Origin: Pseudoxanthomonas yeongjuensis
GTDB lineage: Bacteria > Pseudomonadota > Gammaproteobacteria > Xanthomonadales > Xanthomonadaceae
Assembly (NCBI RefSeq): GCF_010093345.1
Contig: NZ_PDWT01000001.1
Location: 1,116,001 to 1,180,000, forward strand
DNA: 64,000 bases
Direction of reading: 5' to 3'
In this document: piece after piece, positions 7,061-15,497 of the stretch
How the letters are laid out: each line of letters opens with the position of its first letter
Numbering within the stretch: position 1 is the stretch's first letter
Notes under the pieces: generated by a model
What the model saw: only the letters and a program-made list of their open reading frames with translations
Databases searched by the model: none
Told to the model about the DNA's origin: nothing
Made by a program: the position numbers and the translations under genes

Positions 7061-8080
7061 GTGTTCAACTCCCTCAAATCGCGCGTCGCGGTGCTGGCCA
7101 TCGCGGCCGCATTCTCGGCCAATGCAATGGCCGCCGACGTCACCGGCGCCGGCGCCTCGTTCGTGTACCCGGCCATGTCCAAGTGGTCGGCCGATTACGC
7201 CAAGGCCAACAGCAAGCAGGTCAACTACCAGTCGATCGGTTCCGGCGGCGGCATCGCCCAGATCAAGGCCGGCACGGTCGATTTCGGCTCCTCCGACGCG
7301 CCGTTGAAGCCCGAGGAACTGGCCAAGTCCGGCCTGGCCCAGTTTCCCTCGGTGATCGGCGGCATCGTGCCCGTGGTCAACCTGCCGGGCGTCGCCGCCG
7401 GCGCGATGAAGCTGGACGGCGAGACCCTGGCCAACATCTTCCTCGGCAAGGTCAAGAAGTGGAACGACCCGGCCATCGTCGCCCTCAACGGCGGCCTGAA
7501 GTTGCCCGACGCCAAGATCACCATCGTGCACCGCTCGGATGGCTCCGGCACCACCTTCAACTTCGTCAACTACCTGTCCAAGGTCAGCGGCGACTGGAAG
7601 AGCCAGGTCGGCGAAGGCACCACGGTCAAGTGGCCGGTGGGCATCGGCGGCAAGGGCAACGAAGGCGTGGCCGCCTACGTCAAGCAGATCAAGGGCGGCA
7701 TCGGCTATGTCGAACTGTCCTATGCGCTGCAGAACAAGATGGCCTATTCGCGGCTGAAGAACGCCGACGGCAACTTCATCGTCCCCAGCGACGACAGCTT
7801 CGCGGCCGCCGCCGCCAGCGCCAACTGGGGCGCGACCAAGGACTTCTACCTGGTCAACACCAATGCTCCGGGCGCCGATTCCTGGCCGATCATCGCCACC
7901 AACTTCATCCTGATGTACAAGCAGCCGAAGAACGCCGCCGGAGCCAAGGGCGCCAAGGAATTCTTCCGCTGGGTCTATGCCAACGGCGACGCCCAGGCCA
8001 CCGCGCTGGGTTACGTGCCCCTGCCGGACGCGCTGGTCCAGCAGATCGAGACCTACTGGTCGCAGAACATGGCGTACTGA
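7061..8080 (+). CDS. pstS: Phosphate ABC transporter periplasmic binding protein PstS (secreted form)
   Basis: 339 residues from a GTG start preceded by AGGAG; longer in-frame readings run through the Pho box. The signal peptide is cut after SANAMA, leaving ADVTGAGASFVYPAMSKW, the classical PstS N-terminus. Phosphate-binding motifs are present: GAGASF, QSIGSGGGIAQI, DFGSSDAPL and HRSDGSGTTFNF. It delivers phosphate to the PstCAB permease. No lipobox, so it is free in the periplasm, unlike the following paralogue. A terminator at 8116-8143 would limit read-through, raising binding-protein levels over the membrane subunits. Confidence 0.95.
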   Translation: MFNSLKSRVAVLAIAAAFSANAMAADVTGAGASFVYPAMSKWSADYAKANSKQVNYQSIGSGGGIAQIKAGTVDFGSSDAPLKPEELAKSGLAQFPSVIGGIVPVVNLPGVAAGAMKLDGETLANIFLGKVKKWNDPAIVALNGGLKLPDAKITIVHRSDGSGTTFNFVNYLSKVSGDWKSQVGEGTTVKWPVGIGGKGNEGVAAYVKQIKGGIGYVELSYALQNKMAYSRLKNADGNFIVPSDDSFAAAAASANWGATKDFYLVNTNAPGADSWPIIATNFILMYKQPKNAAGAKGAKEFFRWVYANGDAQATALGYVPLPDALVQQIETYWSQNMAY

Positions 8081-8115
8081 ACGGACGGGCTCTCTCTCCC
8101 CCTGGTCGTTCACGG

Positions 8116-8143
8116 GCGCGGACCGCGAGGTCCGCGCTTTTTT
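8116..8143 (+). terminator. Intrinsic terminator after the first pstS
   Basis: Nine-bp stem GCGCGGACC/GGTCCGCGC with loop GCGA followed by six T. Confidence 0.88.
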
Positions 8144-8154
8144 GTTTGGAGGCT

Positions 8155-8356
8155 GGGGCGGGAAGCGAGGAACGAGAAACATAGGAACGAGGAACGAGAG
8201 AGAACGGAATGAAAACTTGCCGTGCTTCGGCACTGAGCCACCGACCCCTTGCCGTTCCTCATTCCTCACTCCTCACTCCTCACTCCTCACTCCTCACTCT
8301 TCACTCCTCACTCCTCGTTCCTCACTTCTCGTTCCTCGCTCCTCGCTTCCCGCCCC
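8155..8356. repeat. GA/CT-rich long inverted repeat with tandem CTCACTC units (copy 1)
   Basis: Left arm GGGGCGGGAAGCGAGGAACG (continuing with repeated GGAACGAG) and right arm of CTCACTCCT units ending CTCGTTCCTCGCTCC and CGCTTCCCGCCCC. The outermost about 24 bases are inverse complements apart from an inserted GCTCCTC. The middle holds six or more tandem CTCACTCCT-type units. A second copy lies at 12401-12585. No coding potential and no gene. The element ends exactly where the Pho box of the second pstS begins. Confidence 0.8.
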
Positions 8357-8385
8357 CTGTCATACGCATGTAACAAAAACATCAT
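8357..8385 (+). promoter_or_regulatory. Pho box upstream of the second pstS
   Basis: CTGTCAT (8357, perfect half-site), ATGTAAC (8368) and ACATCAT (8379), spaced 11 bases apart, 53 bases before the start codon. Consistent with PhoB control, so the second pstS probably has its own phosphate-starvation promoter. Confidence 0.6.
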
Positions 8386-8437
8386 TTCATGGCGTCACCC
8401 GCTGGCGCTGAGCCGGCACCTTCGTCAACGGAGTTTC

Positions 8438-9535
8438 ATGATGAACCTGAAGCCGACTCGCCTTGCCCTGCTCGCCCTGTCCGTCACCGTGGCCCTGGCC
8501 GCCTGCAAGCCCGCGGACAACCCGGCCCCGGCCACCGGTGCGCCCGACCCGGCCGCGACCACCGCCCCGGCCGCAGCCAACCCCAACGCCGCCGAGATCT
8601 CCGGCGCCGGCGCTTCCTTCATCTATCCGCTGGTGTCCAAGTGGTCGGCCGACTACAACGCCGCCACCGGCGCCAAGGTCAACTACCAGTCGATCGGCTC
8701 CGGCGGCGGCATCGCCCAGATCAAGGCGGGCACGGTGGACTTCGGTTCCACCGACAAGCCGCTGTCCACGGAAGAACTCGCCCAGGCCGGTCTTGGCCAG
8801 TTCCCGTCGGCGATCGGCGGCGTGGTCCCGGTGATCAACGTGGAAGGCCTGCAGCCGGGCCAGCTGAAACTGACCGGCGCGCTGCTGGCCGACATCTTCC
8901 TGGGCAAGATCACGATGTGGAACGACGCGGCCATCGCTGCGGCGAACCCGGGCGTTGCCCTGCCCGCGGTGAAGATCAGCCTGGTGCATCGCTCGGATGG
9001 TTCCGGCACGACCTTCAACTTCTCCAACTACCTGTCCAAGGTCAGCCCGGAGTGGAAGAGCAAGGTCGGCGAAGGCACCTCGGTGCAATGGCCGGGCGGC
9101 GTCGGCGGCAAGGGCAACGAAGGCGTGGCCTCGTACGTGAAGCAGATCAAGGGCGGCATCGGCTACGTGGAACTGGCCTACGCGCTGCAGAACCAGATGC
9201 CGTACGCTTCGCTGCAGAACGCGGCCGGGAATTTCGTGCAGCCGAATTCGGAAAGCTTCGCCGCCGCCGCGGCCAGCGCCGACTGGGCCAACGCCAAGGA
9301 CTTCAACCTGGTCATCACCAACGCGCCCGGCGCCAACGCATGGCCGATCACCGCCACCAACTTCATGCTGATGCACAAGCAGCCGAAGGACGCCAAGCGC
9401 AGCGCCGAGACCCTGGCGTTCTTCAAGTGGGCCTTCGAGAACGGCCAGTCCCAGGCCAACGAACTGCACTACGTGCCGCTTCCGCCGGAACTGGTGACGC
9501 AGATCGAAGCGTATTGGGGCAGCGAGTTCAAGTGA
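8438..9535 (+). CDS. pstS: Phosphate ABC transporter binding protein PstS (lipoprotein form)
   Basis: 365 residues. The N-terminus carries a lipoprotein signal with lipobox LAAC, then a Pro/Ala-rich linker of about 35 residues, then a PstS domain closely similar to its upstream neighbour (GAGASFIYPLVSKW, QSIGSGGGIAQI, DFGSTDKPL, HRSDGSGTTFNF). The start at 8438 (or 8441, two adjacent ATG) follows GGAG. The linker and lipid anchor suggest a membrane-tethered receptor next to the permease, while the first copy is a soluble scavenger; the division of labour is inference. Read-through into pstC is interrupted only by repeats. Confidence 0.94.
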   Translation: MMNLKPTRLALLALSVTVALAACKPADNPAPATGAPDPAATTAPAAANPNAAEISGAGASFIYPLVSKWSADYNAATGAKVNYQSIGSGGGIAQIKAGTVDFGSTDKPLSTEELAQAGLGQFPSAIGGVVPVINVEGLQPGQLKLTGALLADIFLGKITMWNDAAIAAANPGVALPAVKISLVHRSDGSGTTFNFSNYLSKVSPEWKSKVGEGTSVQWPGGVGGKGNEGVASYVKQIKGGIGYVELAYALQNQMPYASLQNAAGNFVQPNSESFAAAAASADWANAKDFNLVITNAPGANAWPITATNFMLMHKQPKDAKRSAETLAFFKWAFENGQSQANELHYVPLPPELVTQIEAYWGSEFK

Positions 9536-9570
9536 CGGATTGGCCCGCGCATAGCGCGGCCTTGCCAATC

Positions 9571-9675
9571 CGTCATCCCCGCGCAGGCGGGGATCGCTCT
9601 TGACCTTGCCCTTCACGTTGATGCCGCACGCAACATCAACGGCAAGAGCGATTCCCGCCTACGCGGGAACGACGA
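9571..9675. repeat. Compound inverted repeat between pstS and pstC
   Basis: TCATCCCCGCGCAGGCGGGG and GATCGCTCTTG on the left face CAAGAGCGATTCCCGCCTAC and GCGGGAACGACG on the right. Related to the units at 1937-2011 and 34520-34649. Stable mRNA stems here could set pstS levels above pstCAB by protecting the upstream message. Confidence 0.7.
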
Positions 9676-9711
9676 TTCACGGTTCGCTCGAATGACGACC
9701 TTCAGGACATC

Positions 9712-10680
9712 ATGAACGCCATTGCCGCCCCATTGAATGCTCCGTCCACACGCGATTCGCGCGACGCACGCAACGATCGCCTGTTCCGCTGGCTGCTGAC
9801 CGCGACCGTGGCCTTCGTGCTGGTGGCGCTGGCCACCGCCGCGCTGTCCATGCTGTGGGGCGGACGCGAAGTCCTGCAGGCGCAGGGATTGAGCTTCTTC
9901 TATTCCAGCGAATGGAACCCGGTCGAGAACAAGTACGGCGCGCTCGCGCCGATCTACGGCACCATCGTCACCGCGGTGATCGCGATGCTGATCGCGGTAC
10001 CGGTCAGCTTCGGCATCGCCTTCTTCCTGACCGAGGTGGCGCCGCGCTGGTTGCGCGGGCCGGTCGGCACGGCGATCGAGTTGTTGGCGGGCATTCCCTC
10101 CATCATCTACGGCATGTGGGGCCTGTTCGTTCTGGTGCCGGTGATGACCGAATACGGCACGCCCTGGCTCAACGACCATATCGGCACGATTCCCTACATC
10201 GGCGTGTTCTTCCGCGGCCCGCCGCTGGGCATCGGCATGCTGACCGCCGGCTTCGTGCTGGCGATCATGGTCATACCGTTCATCAGCTCGGTGATGCGCG
10301 AAGTCTTCCTCACCGTGCCGCAACGCCTGAAGGAATCGGCCTATGCGCTGGGCTCGACCAAATGGGAAGTCAGCTGGGACATCGTCCTGCCCTACACGCG
10401 CAGCGCGGTGATCGGCGGCATCTTCCTGGGCCTGGGGCGCGCGCTCGGTGAAACCATGGCGGTGGCCTTCGTCATCGGCAACACGGTCAGCCTGTCGGCT
10501 TCGCTGCTGGAACCCGGCACCACCATCGCCGCGCTGATCGCCAACGACTTCGGCGAAGCGACGGAAACCTATCGCTCCGCATTGCTGCTGCTGGGCTTCG
10601 TACTGTTCATCGTGACTTTCGTGGTGCTGGCCATCGCCCGCTACATGCTGATGCAGCTTTCGCGCAAGGAGGGCAACTGA
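9712..10680 (+). CDS. pstC: Phosphate ABC transporter permease PstC
   Basis: 322 residues with a cytoplasmic N-terminus, one N-terminal membrane helix, a periplasmic loop and five more helices carrying the binding-protein-dependent permease signature (ESAYALGSTKWEVSWDIVLPYTRSAVIGG), the EAA loop that docks on PstB. Forms the membrane channel with PstA. Start at 9712 follows AGGA. Stop overlaps the pstA start (ATGA), indicating translational coupling. Confidence 0.96.
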   Translation: MNAIAAPLNAPSTRDSRDARNDRLFRWLLTATVAFVLVALATAALSMLWGGREVLQAQGLSFFYSSEWNPVENKYGALAPIYGTIVTAVIAMLIAVPVSFGIAFFLTEVAPRWLRGPVGTAIELLAGIPSIIYGMWGLFVLVPVMTEYGTPWLNDHIGTIPYIGVFFRGPPLGIGMLTAGFVLAIMVIPFISSVMREVFLTVPQRLKESAYALGSTKWEVSWDIVLPYTRSAVIGGIFLGLGRALGETMAVAFVIGNTVSLSASLLEPGTTIAALIANDFGEATETYRSALLLLGFVLFIVTFVVLAIARYMLMQLSRKEGN

Positions 10681-11541
10681 TGAGCGCGCACTCGGCAGCC
10701 ACCGGCCTCTATCGCCGCCGCGGCATCATCAACGTCGTCGCTCTGGCGCTTTCCTGCGCCACCGCGGTGTTCGGCCTGTTCTTCCTCGCCTGGATCCTTT
10801 GGACGCTGGTCGCCAAGGGCATCGCCGGGATCGACGTCAACCTGTTCACCCGCATGACGCCGCCGCCGATGCAGGAAGGCGGCCTGGCCAATGCCTTCTT
10901 CGGCAGCGCGATCATGTGCGGCCTGGCCATCGCCATCGGCACGCCGCTGGGCGTGCTGGCCGGCACCTGGCTGGCCGAGTACGGCAACGCGCGCAAGGCC
11001 GGCACGGTGGTGCGCTTCGTCAACGACATCCTGCTGTCGGCGCCATCGATCGTGCTGGGCCTGTTCGTGTACACGCTCTTCATCATGCAGTTCGGCGGCG
11101 GATTCTCCGCGCTGGCCGGTGCGCTGGCGCTGGCTTTCATCGTGCTGCCGGTGGTGGTGCGCACCACCGACGAAATGCTGCGCCTGGTACCGGCGCAGAT
11201 GCGCGAGGCGGCCCTGTCGCTGGGCGTGCCGCAATGGAAGGTGATCGTGCAGGTGCTGTACCGCAGCGCGTCGGCCGGCATCGTCACCGGCATCCTGCTG
11301 GCGCTGGCCCGGATCAGCGGCGAGACCGCGCCGCTGCTGTTCACCGCCTTCGGCAGCCAATACTGGAACGCCGATATCACCCAGCCGATGGCCAGCGTGC
11401 CGGTGGTGATGAACCAGTTCGCCGGCAGTCCCTACGAATCCTGGCAGACCCTGGCCTGGGCCGGTGCGCTGGTCCTGACCGTGTTCGTGCTCCTCATCAG
11501 CCTGACTGCGCGCGGCGTGCTGCTGCGGAACAAGATCTCCA

Positions 11542-11549
<8 letters not shown>
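10680..11549 (+). CDS. pstA: Phosphate ABC transporter permease PstA
   Basis: 289 residues, six predicted membrane helices; EAA loop [29 protein letters not shown]. Partner of PstC in the phosphate permease. Starts inside the pstC stop and its 3' end overlaps pstB by eight bases, so pstC-pstA-pstB are one translational unit. Confidence 0.96.
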
Positions 11550-12399
<850 letters not shown>

Positions 12400-12400
12400 G

Positions 12401-12585
12401 AAGCGAGGAACGAGGGTTGAGAAACGAGGAACGAGAGTCGGGAATCTGCAAACCAAGCACTCCCCGCTCCCCGCTCCCCGCTCCTCACTCCTCACTCCTC
12501 ACTCCTCACTCCTCGTTCCTCACTCCTCGTTCCTCGTTCCTCGTTCCTCGTCTCTCACTCCTCACCCCTCACTCCCGGCCTCCCT
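12401..12585. repeat. GA/CT-rich long inverted repeat (copy 2), filling the pstB-phoU gap
   Basis: Left arm AAGCGAGGAACGAGGGTTGA and a second GAAACGAGGAACGAG unit; right arm of tandem CTCACTC, CTCGTTC and CCCCGCT units ending CTCACTCCCGGCC. It occupies the entire 186-base gap from the pstB stop to the phoU start, with the same arm sequences as 8155-8356 but a different centre and unit count. No ORF. On the mRNA it would form a long stem directly before phoU, where the usual ribosome-site bases are missing. Confidence 0.8.
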
Positions 12586-13296
12586 ATGAACAACCAACCC
12601 CACGAACACATCGTCAAGAGCTACGACGAAGAACAGCGTCGCCTGGTCGGAGAGATCATGCGTATGGGCGGCATTGCGGTCGCCCAGCTCGAGGCCGCGC
12701 TGGACGTGGTCGAACGTCGCGACGACCGCGCCGCGCAGCGGATCATCGCCAACGATGTCGAGATCGACAAACTGGAGGCCAGCATCAGCCATGACGTGAT
12801 GCAGTTGGCCCTGCGTGGACCGATGGCCCGCGACCTGCGCGAGATCCTCGCCGGTCTGCGCATTCCCGCCGACATCGAACGCATCGGCGACTACGCCGCC
12901 AACGTGGCCAAGCGCTCGATCGCGTTGAATGTCTCCCCGCCGGTGCCCCACACCGCCAGCCTGCGCGCCCTGGGCAAGCTGGCCGCGCGCCAGGTCGAAG
13001 ACGTGCTGCAGGCCTACAGCGACGGCGACGCGGACCGTGCGCTGAGGGTGCGCGCGCGCGATGCGGAACTGGACGCGCAATACACCGCATTGTTCCGCGA
13101 ACTGCTGACCTACATGATGGAGGACGCGCGCAGCATCACCCCGTGCACGCACCTGCTGTTCATGGCCAAGAACCTGGAACGCATCGGCGACCACGCCACG
13201 AACATCGCCGAGAACATCTGGTTCCTGGTCCATGGCGACCAGCCGCTGCCGCCGCGCGACAAGCGCGACGGGACCAATACCGCTGGCGCGGTCTGA
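12586..13296 (+). CDS. phoU: Phosphate signalling complex protein PhoU
   Basis: 236 residues, two three-helix PhoU repeats with the metal-cluster motifs ERIGDYAANVAKR (first repeat) and ERIGDHATNIAENI (second repeat). PhoU couples the Pst transporter to the PhoR kinase and represses the Pho regulon when phosphate is plentiful. The start lies immediately after the CT-rich repeat and lacks a clear ribosome site, so its translation may be low or depend on coupling across the repeat hairpin. Last gene of the pst locus; phoB and phoR are not here. Confidence 0.96.
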   Translation: MNNQPHEHIVKSYDEEQRRLVGEIMRMGGIAVAQLEAALDVVERRDDRAAQRIIANDVEIDKLEASISHDVMQLALRGPMARDLREILAGLRIPADIERIGDYAANVAKRSIALNVSPPVPHTASLRALGKLAARQVEDVLQAYSDGDADRALRVRARDAELDAQYTALFRELLTYMMEDARSITPCTHLLFMAKNLERIGDHATNIAENIWFLVHGDQPLPPRDKRDGTNTAGAV

Positions 13297-13320
13297 CCCC
13301 TACTTTCCGATGAATCGGAA

Positions 13321-13344
13321 GTAACCGGCTTCCGGGAGCGCGAA
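13321..13344 (+). promoter_or_regulatory. Possible ECF-type promoter upstream of the sigma factor gene
   Basis: GTAACC (13321-13326) and CGAA (13341-13344) lie 14 bases apart, 78 bases before the sigma factor start. GTAACC/CGAA pairs are reported for the SigF-controlled genes of the same family in Caulobacter, but I recall a 16-base spacing there, and I see no matching site directly upstream of the precursor gene. A weak candidate for autoregulation. Confidence 0.25.
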
Positions 13345-13421
13345 CCCATCCGCCCCGGCACTGGCTCTTTGGTACTGTCACGCATGGCGCAACGGCGGCA
13401 TGTTCGAAGTCCGGAGAACAG

Positions 13422-13952
13422 ATGGGCGCAATGCCAGCCAGCAACGAAGACCTGATCGCCGCGCGTGGCGGCGATGCTGCTGCGCTGCAACGCGTACTCT
13501 CGCAGTCGCGGCAGAACCTGCGCCGCTACGCCGAATACCATTGCAACATCAACGATGCCGAAGACGCCGTGCAGGAGAGCCTTATCCTGGTTTCGCGGCG
13601 CCTGCGCGACCTGCGCGTACTGGAGGCCTACACCTCCTGGCTGTTCCGCATCGTCAAGCGCGAATGCAACCGTCTGAAACGGGGGTTACGCATGCTGACC
13701 GGCGATGCCGTCACCGAAGACATCATGCCCATCTGCAGTTTCGAACCCGTCGAACTGCGCCATGACGTCGCTGCTGCCCTGGTCTCCCTGCCTGCCCACT
13801 ACCGCGAAATCATCCTCCTGCGGGACATGGAGGGCTACTCGATAGCGGAATTGGCGCAACAGCTGGGCCTCAACCGCGAAGCAGCCAAATCCCGCCTGCA
13901 CCGGGCACGCCTGCTGGCCCGCGAATACCTGGATCCGGAACGACCGGATTGA
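13422..13952 (+). CDS. ECF-type RNA polymerase sigma factor
   Basis: 176 residues. Sigma-2 region (about 28-90): DAEDAVQESLILVSRRL for core binding and LEAYTSWLFRIVKRECNRLKR for -10 recognition. Sigma-4 (about 120-170): LPAHYREIILLRDMEGYSIAELAQQLGLNREAAKSRLHRAR, the -35 helix-turn-helix. No sigma-1 or sigma-3 region, as expected of ECF sigmas. Start at 13422 follows GGAG. No anti-sigma gene (NrsF/DUF1109 type or other) adjoins it. It lies 153 bases upstream of, and in line with, the bufferin-like operon, so it probably controls that operon, as SigF does for the related operon in Caulobacter (family knowledge). Confidence 0.88.
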   Translation: MGAMPASNEDLIAARGGDAAALQRVLSQSRQNLRRYAEYHCNINDAEDAVQESLILVSRRLRDLRVLEAYTSWLFRIVKRECNRLKRGLRMLTGDAVTEDIMPICSFEPVELRHDVAAALVSLPAHYREIILLRDMEGYSIAELAQQLGLNREAAKSRLHRARLLAREYLDPERPD

Positions 13953-14105
13953 AACCGCTGCATCCAGCTTCGTGCTGCCTGCGTATTCATGGCCAACCAG
14001 GGCAAATACTGCGCTGCCGCAGTGCACACAAGCCTCTACCCGGACCCCGTTACACTTGAACCACAACCCGCGGACCCCCGTCCGCACCACCACTGGAGCA
14101 CGACC

Positions 14106-14627
14106 ATGAGCAAGCCCAACCACAAACCCGTTTCACTCGCCCTGTGCACCGCCCTGGTCGGCGGCCTGGCCCTGTCCGGCTCGGCCTTCGCCATGCAACC
14201 GATGGCCCAGGGTTACCTGGTGTCCGCGACCGCGGGCGCCGGCCAAGAGAAGGCCGCGACCGATGCCGACAAGAAGGCCGAAGGCAGCTGCGGCGCCGAC
14301 AAGAAGGCCGCGGAAGGAAAATGCGGAGAAGGCAAGTGCGGCATGGACAAGGTCGACACCGACAAGGACGGCAAGGCCTCGCGCGCCGAGTTCGATGCCG
14401 CCCATCCGGACGAGCCCGCCAAGTTCGACACCATCGACACCAACAAGGACGGCTTCATCGATGCGGCCGAGGCCAAGGCCCAACACGAAGGCAAATGCGG
14501 CGAAGGCAAGTGCGGTGCCGACAAGGCCAAGGGCGAAGGCAGCTGCGGCGCCGACAAGAAGTCCGACGCCAAGGCCGAACATGCCGAAGGCAAGTGCGGT
14601 GAAGGCAAGTGCGGCGGCAGCATCTGA
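14106..14627 (+). CDS. bufA: Bufferin/HvfA-like RiPP precursor with EGKCG repeats and two EF-hands
   Basis: 173 residues. Sec signal peptide to about residue 29 (LSGSAFA-M). The mature protein has eight Cys, all in repeats: EGSCG at 59 and 144, and EGKCG at 70, 75, 128, 133, 161 and 166, the latter arranged as three [10 protein letters not shown] pairs. Between the first and second pairs lie two EF-hand loops, [12 protein letters not shown] (84-95) and [12 protein letters not shown] (111-122), each with the canonical calcium ligands. In Haemophilus and others, Cys in EGKC motifs of such precursors is converted by the DUF692 enzyme to a copper-binding heterocycle (established for HvfA). The start follows GGAG; the frame open upstream to 13989 lacks a signal peptide. 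Followed 18 bases later by the DUF692 gene. Function here, copper or other metal buffering in the periplasm, is inferred. Confidence 0.88.
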   Translation: MSKPNHKPVSLALCTALVGGLALSGSAFAMQPMAQGYLVSATAGAGQEKAATDADKKAEGSCGADKKAAEGKCGEGKCGMDKVDTDKDGKASRAEFDAAHPDEPAKFDTIDTNKDGFIDAAEAKAQHEGKCGEGKCGADKAKGEGSCGADKKSDAKAEHAEGKCGEGKCGGSI

Positions 14628-14645
14628 TCCGTTCCTGCTGATCGC

Positions 14646-15497
14646 ATGAGCTCCACCCTGCCCGATGCCAGTGCGGGAATAGGCCTGCGACGCGCCCTGC
14701 TGGGCGCGTCGCAGTCCGCGCCCCAGGGCGCATTCGATTTCCTAGAATGCGCGCCGGACAATTGGATCGGCGTGGGCGGGAAATACGGCGAGGCGCTGGC
14801 CGAACTCGCTTCGCGCCATCCCATCACTTGCCACGGACTGTCGCTGTCGCTGGGTGGCGTGGCGCCGCTGGACGAGACCTTCCTGGTGCGCGTGCGCCGC
14901 TTCCTCGATCGGCACAAGGTCGCCCTGTACAGCGAACACCTGAGCTACTGCACCGACGACGGCCACCTCTACGACCTGATGCCGATCCCCTTCACCGAGG
15001 AAGCCGTGCGCCACGTCGCCGCGCGCATCCGCCGCGTGCAGGATCTGCTCGGGCGCCGCATCGCGGTGGAGAACGTGTCCTACTACGCCGCCCCCTACCA
15101 GGCGATGGACGAAGTGGATTTCGTCAACGCGGTCCTGGCCGAAGCCGACTGCGACCTGCTGCTCGACGTCAACAACATCTACGTCAACGCCATCAACCAT
15201 GGTTACGGCGCCGGCGATTTTCTCGCGCGCATGCCGACGGCACGCATCGCCTCGTACCACATCGCCGGCCACTACGATGAAGCAGACGACCTGAAGGTGG
15301 ATACCCACGGCGCCGCGGTCAAGGAAGAGGTCTGGTCGCTGCTGGAAGCCGCGTACCGCATGCACGGCGTGCATCCGACGCTGCTGGAACGCGACTTCAA
15401 TTTCCCGGCGATGCCGGTGCTGCTGGCGGAAGTGGAACGCATCCGCGTATTGCAGCGCGCCGCGGGCGTTGCCGGACAGCGCGCCGCCCATGCCTGA
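14646..15497 (+). CDS. bufB: DUF692 multinuclear non-haem iron oxidative enzyme (MNIO, BufB/HvfB)
   Basis: 283 residues, TIM-barrel family of MbnB and TglH. Candidate iron ligands in the conserved spots: His63 (HGLSLSLGG), His98 (SEHLSYC), Glu142 (AVENVSYY), Asp174/Asn176/Asn177 (LDVNNIYVN), His185, His205 and His209 with Asp211 ([10 protein letters not shown]), Asp219/His221 (VDTHG) and Glu248 (LLERDFN). The family oxidises precursor Cys residues into heterocycles or thioamides using several irons and oxygen; the substrate here should be the EGKCG protein encoded just upstream. Eight-base overlap with the DUF2063 gene shows tight coupling. Confidence 0.93.
   Translation: MSSTLPDASAGIGLRRALLGASQSAPQGAFDFLECAPDNWIGVGGKYGEALAELASRHPITCHGLSLSLGGVAPLDETFLVRVRRFLDRHKVALYSEHLSYCTDDGHLYDLMPIPFTEEAVRHVAARIRRVQDLLGRRIAVENVSYYAAPYQAMDEVDFVNAVLAEADCDLLLDVNNIYVNAINHGYGAGDFLARMPTARIASYHIAGHYDEADDLKVDTHGAAVKEEVWSLLEAAYRMHGVHPTLLERDFNFPAMPVLLAEVERIRVLQRAAGVAGQRAAHA

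Noticed and set aside
8239-8345. Tandem CTCACTCCT units read as a Ser/Thr/His/Leu-rich extension of the second PstS
   Set aside because: The lipoprotein signal and ribosome site place the start at 8438; the repeat reading is low complexity and lies upstream of the Pho box.
13989-14105. 39-codon extension of the EGKCG precursor
   Set aside because: It would bury the signal peptide; a ribosome site precedes the ATG at 14106.
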